Shown one piece after another: positions 1 to 7,564 of a DNA stretch of 26,842 nt. The stretch comes from QNZT01 sp964573205 (GTDB taxonomy: Bacteria; Campylobacterota; Campylobacteria; Campylobacterales; QNZT01): positions 1 through 26,842 of the forward strand of contig CAZNIT010000035.1 of the NCBI GenBank assembly GCA_964573205.1, given 5' to 3'. Numbering within the stretch: the stretch's first letter is position 1; every line of letters starts with the position of its first letter. Below the pieces are notes generated by a model. That model was not told where the DNA came from. It saw nothing but the letters and a program-made list of their open reading frames with translations, and did not search any database. A program made the translations under genes and the position numbers.

Positions 1-1580
1 TCTATATCGAACATGATCAACCCTATCTTCTCTTTTCTTCTATTTGAGTATTTGCAGATATTTAGTAGCACTTCATCGGTTTTTTGGCGGTTATAGATGT
101 TAGTGAGTTGGTCATGTTGGGCTTTGTATTCTAAAAGTTTCTGTTTTAACAGTATGTCGGTGATATCGTTAAAAGTTATGATAGAGCTACCGTTTTTATC
201 ATAATTGTCTATATTGATCTGAAAAGATCTTACTTCTAAATCTTTTGAGATCATATTTACGATTCTATGTTTTTTCTTCAAGGATTTCAGATGATTGACA
301 CAGCCGCTATTTTCGGGGATCTGATCGATATGGAAACACTCTTTACATTTTATGAAGAAACTACATATGCATCTATTTATTTTTATCATTTCGTCAAACG
401 AGTCGAACCCGAAAAAGTCGAGTACTTTTTGATTTACTTCGATCATTTGATCGTTATCGGCGATGACGATTAGACTGTTTTGCGAATCGATGATGGTTTT
501 TAATCTTTTATTTGCAAGTGAGAGTTCTCTGTTTTGCTGTTGTATCTTTTTTCGAAACTCTTTTCTTTTTGCATATCTCATAAAAAGAAGAGTAATGATC
601 ATGCTAAGGCTGATGAATGCTATGTTGAAACTGTTTTTCATCTGTTTGAGATATTTACCGTCCATAACCGTTACGATGTAAGCGGCGGTTTTTGAAGTGA
701 CCGGATCTTGAATCGGTACGAAAGTTTGTATATATGTATGATTATCGAAATTTTTCGTTAGAGAGAAAGATTTTTTCGGATTGTTTTGAAAACGTTCGCG
801 AAAATCACCGTTGCATGGAAGTTTAGGTTTATCGTCGCTGTAATTTTTATCGACGACGAAATCCGAATCGATGGAAGAAGTTTTATATATGCTTTTTGAA
901 CCTTTATAGTGGCTTGAAAGAAGAGCCTCTTTCGATATTATTAATTTTGCACTCAATATATCGTCGTCGTTATGATTTACGATAGTATATAAGGAAAACG
1001 ACAATTCCACGCTTCCAAGATAGATATTTTGATCCGATAACGGAAAAACGAAACGATAACCGTTGTTTGAGATACCGTCTTCGAAACCGCTAATTTTTTT
1101 ATGCGTTTTATTTACATACACTACCGTTTTTCTAAAATCCGAGAGATCGTCGCCGTATTTTTCCGGATCATGCATTCGTAAAAAGCTGTGGTTGTCGATT
1201 TGGTGAAAATGTATCTGTCTGAAGCTGAATCTTTTTAAGGATTCGTATTTCGGTGAGAGTAGCTTGTACAACTCTTTTCTGTAATGATCTTTTTGTTGTG
1301 GATTTTGCGATTGTACGGCTTTTTTGAAAATCGATTTTACTTTATCGGTATTTATGAGCGTCTCGAAAGCGATAAAAGCTTTATCTTCAAACGATTTTAT
1401 TATGATTCGATATTTGGACTCTACGGAGTTAGTCGTATCGACAAGATACTCATGCGTGTGATTTTCCTGCGACCAGGTGATGACGCCGTAGAGCAGCAGT
1501 TCAATAAGAACAAATGAGAAAATAAACATTTTATAATGCTGGATATTTTTCACCCTTATCATGACATAAAATATCGACAT
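1..1580 (-). CDS. Membrane-bound diguanylate cyclase (dCache-PAS-GGDEF), 3' part outside window
   Basis: Reading the reverse complement from ATG 1580 gives an open frame of 526 codons that is cut by the left edge. In order it shows a membrane segment (about residues 17-36), a periplasmic sensor of about 280 residues, a second membrane segment (about 317-335), a short coiled region, a PAS domain (about 360-475) and the start of a GGDEF domain. The sensor contains IHFHQIDNHSFLRMHDPEKY and a following SGFE motif, typical of the dCache_3 family. The GGDEF start is recognised from HDQLTNIYNR and LIMFDI. GGDEF proteins make cyclic di-GMP; the GG(D/E)EF signature itself lies outside the window, so activity cannot be judged. 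The PAS domain has five cysteines (residues 404, 406, 412, 415, 427). ATG 1562 is an alternative start; neither has a good ribosome site. The gene is divergent from bcp. Confidence 0.88.
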   Translation of the reverse strand, partial: MSIFYVMIRVKNIQHYKMFIFSFVLIELLLYGVITWSQENHTHEYLVDTTNSVESKYRIIIKSFEDKAFIAFETLINTDKVKSIFKKAVQSQNPQQKDHYRKELYKLLSPKYESLKRFSFRQIHFHQIDNHSFLRMHDPEKYGDDLSDFRKTVVYVNKTHKKISGFEDGISNNGYRFVFPLSDQNIYLGSVELSFSLYTIVNHNDDDILSAKLIISKEALLSSHYKGSKSIYKTSSIDSDFVVDKNYSDDKPKLPCNGDFRERFQNNPKKSFSLTKNFDNHTYIQTFVPIQDPVTSKTAAYIVTVMDGKYLKQMKNSFNIAFISLSMIITLLFMRYAKRKEFRKKIQQQNRELSLANKRLKTIIDSQNSLIVIADNDQMIEVNQKVLDFFGFDSFDEMIKINRCICSFFIKCKECFHIDQIPENSGCVNHLKSLKKKHRIVNMISKDLEVRSFQINIDNYDKNGSSIITFNDITDILLKQKLLEYKAQHDQLTNIYNRQKTDEVLLNICKYSNRRKEKIGLIMFDI

Positions 1581-1612
1581 AAATAGTTTTTGTTTTAGAA
1601 GTGAGCTTGTGT

Positions 1613-1642
1613 TAAAATAAAAAAAATCTATATACAAAGGAG
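1613..1642 (+). promoter_or_regulatory. Probable promoter and ribosome site of bcp
   Basis: A TAAAAT hexamer at 1613-1618 in AT-rich DNA is a possible -10 element. No convincing -35 is visible, which is common in this phylum. A strong AAGGAG ribosome site at 1637-1642 lies 5 bases before the bcp ATG. The 67-base spacer between the divergent cyclase gene and bcp must hold control signals for both. Confidence 0.4.
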
Positions 1643-1647
1643 AAGAG

Positions 1648-2115
1648 ATGCTCGAAATCGGTACCAAAGCGCCGGAATTTTGCCTTGCGAATCAGGATGA
1701 AACGGAGATTTGCTTAAGAGATTTGAAGGGGAAGTGGATAGTGCTCTATTTTTATCCCAAAGACAATACTCCGGGATGTACGACCGAAGCTTGTGATTTT
1801 ACCGCCGCTATGCCCGAATTTGAAGATCTTGATGCGGTTATATTGGGCGTTAGTCCCGATAGTCCCAAAAAGCATAGAAACTTCATAGAAAAAAAGGATT
1901 TAAAAATCACTTTGTTGTCCGACGAAGAGAAAGAGGTTTTGAATCTTTACGATGTGTGGCAGCTTAAAAAGATGTGCGGAAGAGAATATATGGGAGTCGT
2001 AAGAACGACATATATCATCGATCCGGATGGAAATATAGCGGCAAGCTGGGGAAATGTACGGGTAAAAGGACATGTTCAAAAAGTCGGTGAAAAGTTAAAA
2101 GAGCTTCAGAGCTGA
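1648..2115 (+). CDS. bcp: Thioredoxin-dependent peroxiredoxin, BCP/PrxQ type
   Basis: This is a cytoplasmic thiol peroxidase that reduces hydrogen peroxide and organic hydroperoxides with electrons from thioredoxin. The 155-residue protein has the family's full length. The PGCTTEAC motif places the peroxidatic cysteine at Cys44 and the resolving cysteine at Cys49, the two-cysteine arrangement of the atypical BCP class. The Thr at 41 and the later Arg (YMGVVRTTYIID) fit the catalytic Pro/Thr/Cys/Arg set. The start is fixed by AAGGAG five bases upstream. The TGA stop shares one base with the ATG of queH, so the two genes are probably translationally coupled. The same bcp-queH-fabZ order is remembered from Campylobacter jejuni. 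Confidence 0.95.
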   Translation: MLEIGTKAPEFCLANQDETEICLRDLKGKWIVLYFYPKDNTPGCTTEACDFTAAMPEFEDLDAVILGVSPDSPKKHRNFIEKKDLKITLLSDEEKEVLNLYDVWQLKKMCGREYMGVVRTTYIIDPDGNIAASWGNVRVKGHVQKVGEKLKELQS

Positions 2116-3200
2116 TGCTCGTTCATATTTGTTGTGCGGTTGACAGTCACTTTTTTTTACAAAAATTAAGAGAGATCTATCCGAAAAGGAAGCTTGTAGG
2201 TTTTTTTTACGATCCCAATATTCATCCTTATAGCGAGTACAGACTCAGACTTTTGGATGTGAGAAGATCATGTAAAAAACTGGACATAGAGCTTATTGAG
2301 GGAGAGTATGACTACTTAAAGTGGATAGAAACGGTCAAAGGATATGAAAACGAACCTGAAAAAGGGGCAAGATGCGATCTATGTTTTGACAGACGACTGG
2401 AGGTTAGCGCGAAAAAGGCCGTTGAGCTTGGATTTGACTCTTTGACGACCACGCTTCTTACAAGTCCGAAAAAATCTCTCGATCAACTCAAAAGAAGAGG
2501 CGAAGAGGTTTGTAAAAAGTTGGGAATAGAGTTTGTCGCACCCGACTTCAGACAAAAAGGAGGTACGCAAGAGCAGTTTGCGATGGCAAAAGAGCAAAAA
2601 CTTTATCATCAAGATTATTGCGGCTGTATTTACGCTCTTTTGTCGCAAAGAGATAGTCAAGAAAGGATCGCGGACGAGCTTTTTTCTCCCGTTAGCGGGC
2701 AGATTCAACCCGAATCGATCGAAGATAGACTACTTCTTTATGAAAAGAGAGTCGAGTTGGAAGAGAAAAAGATCCGATACAAAATAGTACGCGAGAAGTT
2801 TTTGAATTACAGACAGCTTCGCGCATATGTGAAACTGAACGCTCGAGTGGTCGAGTCGTATATACTTGCTTATTCAACCTTAAAGAGAAAATTTACAAAA
2901 TTTAGAATCGTTGATAATATTGAAAATATTTATTTTACCAATCGTGAAGAGATAGTGGTAATATCGCTGGAATATTTTAATAAAATTATTGGATCTGATT
3001 ATAAAGAGATTAAAAATATTATAAAATCACCTCCCTTATTTGAAACTGAACTTAAAGCAAGAAGTAAAATAATTTATAATTTTTTATCCCTTTCTCCCGT
3101 AATCATACTTAAAGATATTGACTTAAAAGGAGCATATCAACTTCACTTGGATGCCCGTATTTACGAGGATGTTAGAGAACATTTAGTAACTTTCAGCTAG
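2115..3200 (+). CDS. queH: Epoxyqueuosine reductase QueH with long C-terminal extension
   Basis: QueH (DUF208) carries out the last step of queuosine synthesis, reducing epoxyqueuosine in tRNA to queuosine. Three cysteine sites expected for the family are visible: Cys6-Cys7 in HICCAVDS, Cys87/Cys90 in RCDLCFDRR, and Cys169/Cys171 in QDYCGC. These are the presumed ligands of its iron-sulfur and metal centres. The enzyme domain ends near residue 180, but the protein has 361 residues. The extra 180 or so residues are charged and then AT-rich-encoded, with no domain I recognise. By my count G+C is 81/180 at 2401-2580 but 45/180 at 2941-3120. Long versions occur in other Campylobacterota as I remember. 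The start overlaps the bcp stop by one base. The family call is firm; the tail's function is unknown. Confidence 0.9.
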   Translation: MLVHICCAVDSHFFLQKLREIYPKRKLVGFFYDPNIHPYSEYRLRLLDVRRSCKKLDIELIEGEYDYLKWIETVKGYENEPEKGARCDLCFDRRLEVSAKKAVELGFDSLTTTLLTSPKKSLDQLKRRGEEVCKKLGIEFVAPDFRQKGGTQEQFAMAKEQKLYHQDYCGCIYALLSQRDSQERIADELFSPVSGQIQPESIEDRLLLYEKRVELEEKKIRYKIVREKFLNYRQLRAYVKLNARVVESYILAYSTLKRKFTKFRIVDNIENIYFTNREEIVVISLEYFNKIIGSDYKEIKNIIKSPPLFETELKARSKIIYNFLSLSPVIILKDIDLKGAYQLHLDARIYEDVREHLVTFS

Positions 3201-3233
3201 AATAAGGAAATTTTAAGAGCAGGAGTTGCTTAG

Positions 3234-3680
3234 ATGCTTGATGTTATAGAAATTCAAAAAATTCTTCCCCATAGGTTTCCTTTTTTGCTTATTGACAGAG
3301 TGCTTGAGCTTGAAGAGGGAGAGTTCATAGACGCTTATAAAAATGTTTCGATAAGCGAAAATGTTTTTCAAGGACATTTCCCCGGTCATCCGATCTATCC
3401 GGGAGTTATGATTGTAGAAGGGATGGCGCAAGCCGGCGGAATACTTGCCTTTAAGAGCCTTAGCGAAGAGGATCAAGAAGATATAGAAAACAAAGTCGTC
3501 TATTTTATGAGCATAGACAAATGCAAGTTTAGATCACCTGTGCGTCCCGGAGACCGTCTGGAGTATAAAGTTTCTGTTATTAAACATAGGGGAAATATCT
3601 GGATGCTAAAAGGCGAAGCTTTTGTTGACGGCAAACTTACTACCGAAGCCGAATTAAAAGCGATGATTATGGATAAATAG
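3234..3680 (+). CDS. fabZ: 3-hydroxyacyl-ACP dehydratase FabZ
   Basis: FabZ dehydrates 3-hydroxyacyl-ACP to trans-2-enoyl-ACP in type II fatty acid synthesis, in the cytoplasm. The 148-residue hot-dog-fold protein starts with the typical HRFPFLLIDRV segment. It carries the catalytic pair His48 (GHFPGHP) and Glu62 (VEGMAQAGG). The start is set by AGGAG at 3221-3225, eight bases before the ATG. The TAG stop is followed directly by the lpxA ATG with no spacer. FabZ and LpxA compete for, or draw on, the same 3-hydroxyacyl-ACP pool, so the pairing links phospholipid and lipid A supply. The fabZ-lpxA pair is widespread in Gram-negative bacteria. Confidence 0.97.
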   Translation: MLDVIEIQKILPHRFPFLLIDRVLELEEGEFIDAYKNVSISENVFQGHFPGHPIYPGVMIVEGMAQAGGILAFKSLSEEDQEDIENKVVYFMSIDKCKFRSPVRPGDRLEYKVSVIKHRGNIWMLKGEAFVDGKLTTEAELKAMIMDK

Positions 3681-4460
3681 ATGCGAAATATCCATCCGTC
3701 CGCCATTGTAGAAGAGGGTGCGAAGATTTCCAAATCTGCAATGGTTGGAGCTTATAGTTTTATCTCAAAAAATGCGATTTTGCATGACGGCGTCGTGATA
3801 GCTCAGGGTGCTCAGATTCACGGACATACCGAAATCGGCGAAAATACGAAGATTTTTCAAAATGCCGCCATAGGTTCTATTCCTCAGGATTTAAAATTTC
3901 GCGGTGGAGATGTGAAACTCGTCATTGGTAAAAATAACACAATTAGAGAGTTTGCGTTTTTTAATCCCGGAACCGAGGATGATAAAGGTGAAACACGCAT
4001 AGGTGACAATAACCTTTTTATGGCATATACTCATGTTGCACATGACTGCGTAATAGGCGATCACAACATTTTGGCGAACAATGCCGCTTTGGCGGGTCAT
4101 GTAGAGATTGGAAATTATGTCGTCATAGGCGGTCATACGCCCGTGCATCAGTTCGTAAAAATAGGAGACTACGCGATGCTCGGCGGGGCGAGCGCCGTTG
4201 TTCAGGATATTCCTCCCTTTTGTCTGGCAGAAGGCAATCGAGCGGTTATCAAGAGCTTAAATATCGTAGGACTTAGAAGGCGCTTCGAAAAAGACGATAT
4301 AAACGCTCTTAGTGATGCTTATAAAAAGATATTTAGAGGAAACGCACCGCTGAAGGAAGCGGCACGAAGTTTATTTGAAAATAGTGAAAACGAAAAAGTG
4401 AAACGGTTGTGTGAATTCATACTTAACACACAAAGGGGAATACCATATGAGAGGAAATAG
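3681..4460 (+). CDS. lpxA: UDP-N-acetylglucosamine acyltransferase LpxA
   Basis: LpxA moves a 3-hydroxyacyl chain from ACP to UDP-GlcNAc, the first step of lipid A synthesis. The 259-residue protein has the left-handed beta-helix hexapeptide repeats (IGDNNLF, IGDHNIL, IGNYVVI, IGDYAML) over most of its length and a helical C-terminal part (about 195-259). The catalytic His is His121 in YTHVAHDC. The usual IREFVTINRGT segment reads IREFAFFNPGT here, a variation near the substrate pocket. I recall similar NPGT versions in Campylobacterota. Whether the acceptor is UDP-GlcNAc or the 3-amino analogue used by C. jejuni cannot be told from sequence. The gene abuts fabZ and is three bases from clpX. 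Confidence 0.96.
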   Translation: MRNIHPSAIVEEGAKISKSAMVGAYSFISKNAILHDGVVIAQGAQIHGHTEIGENTKIFQNAAIGSIPQDLKFRGGDVKLVIGKNNTIREFAFFNPGTEDDKGETRIGDNNLFMAYTHVAHDCVIGDHNILANNAALAGHVEIGNYVVIGGHTPVHQFVKIGDYAMLGGASAVVQDIPPFCLAEGNRAVIKSLNIVGLRRRFEKDDINALSDAYKKIFRGNAPLKEAARSLFENSENEKVKRLCEFILNTQRGIPYERK

Positions 4461-4463
4461 ATA

Positions 4464-5690
4464 ATGTCGAAAAAAATTTGTAGTTTTTGCAATACTCCCG
4501 AGAGTGTTGACAACAGACTTTTAGCAGGGGAGGGGATCTATATCTGCGAGAACTGTGTCGTTTCGGCATATAAGATCTTTTTTGGTGATGACAGCGAAGA
4601 GGAGACTCAAGCAGATTTGGATATGGAACTTTTTACTCCAAAAGAGCTTAAAAAAGTACTTGATGAGTATGTCATAGGACAGGATGAAGCAAAAAAAGTT
4701 TTTGCGGTAAGTGTTTATAACCATTACAAGAGGATATTTAAACAGCATAAAGTCACCAACGACGATACCGAAATTCAAAAATCCAATGTTCTTTTCATCG
4801 GACCTACGGGTAGCGGAAAGACACTTATGGCTCAGACTCTCGCTAAATTTTTGGATGTACCCATTGCCATCGCCGACGCTACGAGTTTGACCGAAGCCGG
4901 ATATGTCGGTGAAGATGTTGAAAACATACTAACAAGACTTCTTCAAGTCGCTGACAACGACATAAAAAAGGCGGAACAAGGAATCGTTTTCATAGATGAG
5001 ATAGATAAGATAGCAAGACTTGGTGAAAATCGCTCTATCACCAGAGATGTCTCGGGAGAGGGGGTACAACAGGCGTTACTGAAGATCATAGAAGGCGCGC
5101 AGGTGAATATCTCTCCAAAAGGGGGTAGAAAACACCCGAATCAAGAGTTCGCTCAGATGGATACTTCAAATATCATGTTTATTTGCGGCGGAGCGTTCGA
5201 TGGATTGAATGAAATCATTAAAAAAAGACTCGGTAACAATGTATTGGGCTTCGGACAGGATAAAAGAGGTAAAAAAGAGGAAGATGATATCCTCTCGCTT
5301 GTCGAGCCTGACGATCTTGTCTCTTACGGACTCATTCCCGAACTTATAGGTCGTCTTCACTCGATAGCCACTTTGAAAAATCTAAGCAAAGATGATATGG
5401 TCAAAATCTTGAACGAACCGAAAAATTCGATAGTTAAACAGTATAAAAAACTTTTTGCAATTGACGATGTAGTGTTAACGTTTGAAGATGAAGCACTTTA
5501 TGCCATCGCAGAGTTGGCGTTAAAGCGAAAAACGGGAGCCAGAGGACTTAGAACGATCATGGAAGAGATCATGATCGATATTATGTATGAGCTTCCCGAG
5601 CTTGCGGGGTATGAAGTGATTATCACCAAAGGTGTTATAAATAAAGAGGCGAAGCCGATTTATAAGAAACCACATAAAAAGAGTGCATAA
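4464..5690 (+). CDS. clpX: ATP-dependent Clp protease ATPase subunit ClpX
   Basis: ClpX is a hexameric AAA+ unfoldase that feeds tagged proteins to ClpP. The 408-residue protein has the N-terminal C4 zinc finger (Cys6, Cys9, Cys28, Cys31) and Walker A GPTGSGKT (113-120). It also has the GYVG pore loop (146-149), Walker B VFIDEID (about 175-181), the RKH loop (GGRKHPNQEF), a ClpP-contact loop reading LGF in place of IGF, and a sensor-2 region (GARGLR). Length and motif set match a complete, functional enzyme. clpP is not in the window. The ATG lies three bases after the lpxA stop, and its TAA shares one base with the mreB ATG, so it sits inside an envelope and cell-shape operon. Confidence 0.97.
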   Translation: MSKKICSFCNTPESVDNRLLAGEGIYICENCVVSAYKIFFGDDSEEETQADLDMELFTPKELKKVLDEYVIGQDEAKKVFAVSVYNHYKRIFKQHKVTNDDTEIQKSNVLFIGPTGSGKTLMAQTLAKFLDVPIAIADATSLTEAGYVGEDVENILTRLLQVADNDIKKAEQGIVFIDEIDKIARLGENRSITRDVSGEGVQQALLKIIEGAQVNISPKGGRKHPNQEFAQMDTSNIMFICGGAFDGLNEIIKKRLGNNVLGFGQDKRGKKEEDDILSLVEPDDLVSYGLIPELIGRLHSIATLKNLSKDDMVKILNEPKNSIVKQYKKLFAIDDVVLTFEDEALYAIAELALKRKTGARGLRTIMEEIMIDIMYELPELAGYEVIITKGVINKEAKPIYKKPHKKSA

Positions 5691-6727
5691 TGTTATTGAG
5701 TAAGATTTTGGGGCTGTTTTCCAACGACTTGAGTATAGATCTTGGAACCGCAAACACTATCGTGCTGGTAAAAGGCAAGGGAATCGTCATAAACGAACCT
5801 TCGGTAGTTGCCGTACAGGTGGGAAAAAGCGGTAAGAAAAAACTTTTGGCGGTTGGAAAAGAAGCGAAAGAGATGCTTGGTAAAACTCCGGGTGGCATCG
5901 AAGCGATCAGGCCGCTAAAAGAGGGTGTGATAGCGGATTTTGAAGTCACCGAGAGAATGATCAAGTATTTTATCCAAAAATCTCACTCAAGAAATAGTTT
6001 TATCCGCCCTAGAGTTCTTATCTGTATTCCTTACGGTTTGACGCAGGTTGAGAGAAAAGCGGTAAAAGAGTCCGCTATGAATGCGGGAGCTAGAGATGTC
6101 ATACTTGTCGAAGAGCCAAAAGCCGCCGCCATTGGAGCCGGGCTTCCCATCCAAGATCCTAAAGGAAATATGGTCGTTGATATAGGAGGCGGTACTACCG
6201 AGATAGGCGTTATCTCACTCGGAGGACTTGTAAGAAGCAAGTCGATTCGTGTCGGCGGAGATAAATTCGATACGGCGATAGTCGATTATGTGAAAAAAAA
6301 GTTCAACCTTCTCATAGGTGAGAGAACCGCCGAAGAGATAAAGATAGAGATAGGTACGGCGATAGTTCCCGAAAAAGAGATGAAGATGTCCGTGAAAGGA
6401 CGCGATCAGGTAACGGGACTATTAAAAAAGATCGAAATAAGCAGTAAAGAGATCAGAGAAGCCATAGCCGAACCTCTAAGAGAGATAGCGGGCGCGGTAA
6501 AAGAGATACTGGAAGTTATGCCGCCGGATCTTGCCGGTGATATCGTTGAAAACGGTATCGTGCTTACCGGGGGAGGATCTTTGATAAGAGGTCTTGACAG
6601 TTATCTTAGTAAAATCGTAAAACTCCCTGTTTTTGTCTCGGAAGAGCCTCTTTTGGCGGTTGCAAAGGGTACGGGACGAATGCTCGAGGAGATAGAGCTC
6701 TTACAGACTATGTCGCTTTATGACTAA
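5690..6727 (+). CDS. mreB: Rod shape-determining actin homologue MreB
   Basis: MreB is a bacterial actin that forms membrane-associated filaments and directs lateral wall synthesis by the elongasome. The 345-residue protein has the phosphate-1 motif (LSIDLGTANT), the phosphate-2 motif (VVDIGGGTTEIGV) and the adenosine motif (VLTGGGSLIRGL). The N-terminus (MLLSKILGLFSN) is a plausible short amphipathic membrane anchor. Its ATG overlaps the clpX TAA by one base. Its end overlaps mreC by eight bases, so MreB and MreC are probably made in coupled amounts. The presence of mreBC suggests a rod, curved or helical cell. Confidence 0.97.
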   Translation: MLLSKILGLFSNDLSIDLGTANTIVLVKGKGIVINEPSVVAVQVGKSGKKKLLAVGKEAKEMLGKTPGGIEAIRPLKEGVIADFEVTERMIKYFIQKSHSRNSFIRPRVLICIPYGLTQVERKAVKESAMNAGARDVILVEEPKAAAIGAGLPIQDPKGNMVVDIGGGTTEIGVISLGGLVRSKSIRVGGDKFDTAIVDYVKKKFNLLIGERTAEEIKIEIGTAIVPEKEMKMSVKGRDQVTGLLKKIEISSKEIREAIAEPLREIAGAVKEILEVMPPDLAGDIVENGIVLTGGGSLIRGLDSYLSKIVKLPVFVSEEPLLAVAKGTGRMLEEIELLQTMSLYD

Positions 6728-7478
6728 AAACAAAACTATTGTCGTTTTGGTTGCCGGAACTTTGCTCTTTGTTTCGGTTAACTACTCCTCTTATATAAGA
6801 GAAAAGTTTATCGTTTTTCCTTTGGCCGTGAAATCGACGATCGTTTCTATCGCGGATAAGTTTTCAAAAGAGTACAAAGCTTTTTTCGATCAAAAAAAAA
6901 AGATACTTCAACTTGAAAAAGAGCTTTTAAACTGTAAAAAAACGGCGCTTTTATCGACCGCTTTCGCTTCGAAATTGAATCATCTGTTAGAAGAGAGTAA
7001 ACTAAGAAAATATGATCCCGATCTCCACTTCGTCAGAGCCGTATCATATGTGAAACTCGGTGATTTTTCGAAAATGTGGATCGATTTTCCGAATTTCGAT
7101 TCTTCGTTGGTTTACGGATTGATCTATAAAGGTTTTGCGGCGGGTATCGTGGAGGAGCAAGATGCCAAGCCGATAGCGCGCCTTCTAACGAATGAAAAAA
7201 CTATGTTTTCGGTAGCTATCGGTGAGAAAAAACATCTAGGTGTACTTTTTGGAGGAAAATATTATCTTGAGGTCAAGTATATTCCGACATATGCGCAGAT
7301 CAATAGAGGCGACGAGGTTGTTACAAGCGGAAACGACAGTCTGTTTTACGAAGGGATAAAAGTAGGCAAAGTTATAGATGTACAAACGAACAATCTCTAT
7401 AAGATGGCGATTATCAAACCCTATATCGAGATAAAAAACCCCGATTTTTTTTATGTGGTGGATGTTAACACGAAGTAA
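6720..7478 (+). CDS. mreC: Rod shape-determining protein MreC
   Basis: MreC is a single-pass inner-membrane protein whose periplasmic part links MreB to the PBP2/RodA wall-synthesis machine. The 252-residue product has an N-terminal membrane helix (about residues 6-21). A charged coiled-coil follows (about 55-95, rich in K, E and L). The C-terminal part is beta-rich and ends in a conserved-looking stretch (GDEVVTSGNDSLFYEG and KVIDV). Sequence similarity to textbook MreC is modest, as is usual for this family. Position after mreB with an eight-base overlap makes the call secure. No mreD is seen; the next gene is carB behind its own promoter. Confidence 0.9.
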   Translation: MTKNKTIVVLVAGTLLFVSVNYSSYIREKFIVFPLAVKSTIVSIADKFSKEYKAFFDQKKKILQLEKELLNCKKTALLSTAFASKLNHLLEESKLRKYDPDLHFVRAVSYVKLGDFSKMWIDFPNFDSSLVYGLIYKGFAAGIVEEQDAKPIARLLTNEKTMFSVAIGEKKHLGVLFGGKYYLEVKYIPTYAQINRGDEVVTSGNDSLFYEGIKVGKVIDVQTNNLYKMAIIKPYIEIKNPDFFYVVDVNTK

Positions 7479-7531
7479 AAAGAACCCTTGAAATTAACAC
7501 TTTTGTAGCTTAAGACTAATTACTCTTTTGA

Positions 7532-7560
7532 TATAATTGCAAAATTCACTTCCCAAGGAA
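7532..7560 (+). promoter_or_regulatory. Promoter and ribosome site of carB
   Basis: A perfect TATAAT lies at 7532-7537, about 28 bases upstream of the carB ATG. It is preceded by T-rich DNA rather than a clear -35 box, the pattern expected of the main sigma factor in Campylobacterota. An AAGGAA ribosome site is at 7555-7560. No attenuator, pyrimidine-responsive hairpin or PyrR-like element is visible in the short leader. Confidence 0.65.
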
Positions 7561-7564
7561 ACAG

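Noticed and set aside
267..1517. Three + strand open frames (267-473, 463-681, 1284-1517)
   Set aside because: They are antisense to the clearly recognisable dCache/PAS/GGDEF gene on the - strand and encode Phe/Tyr/Leu-rich products with no ribosome sites.
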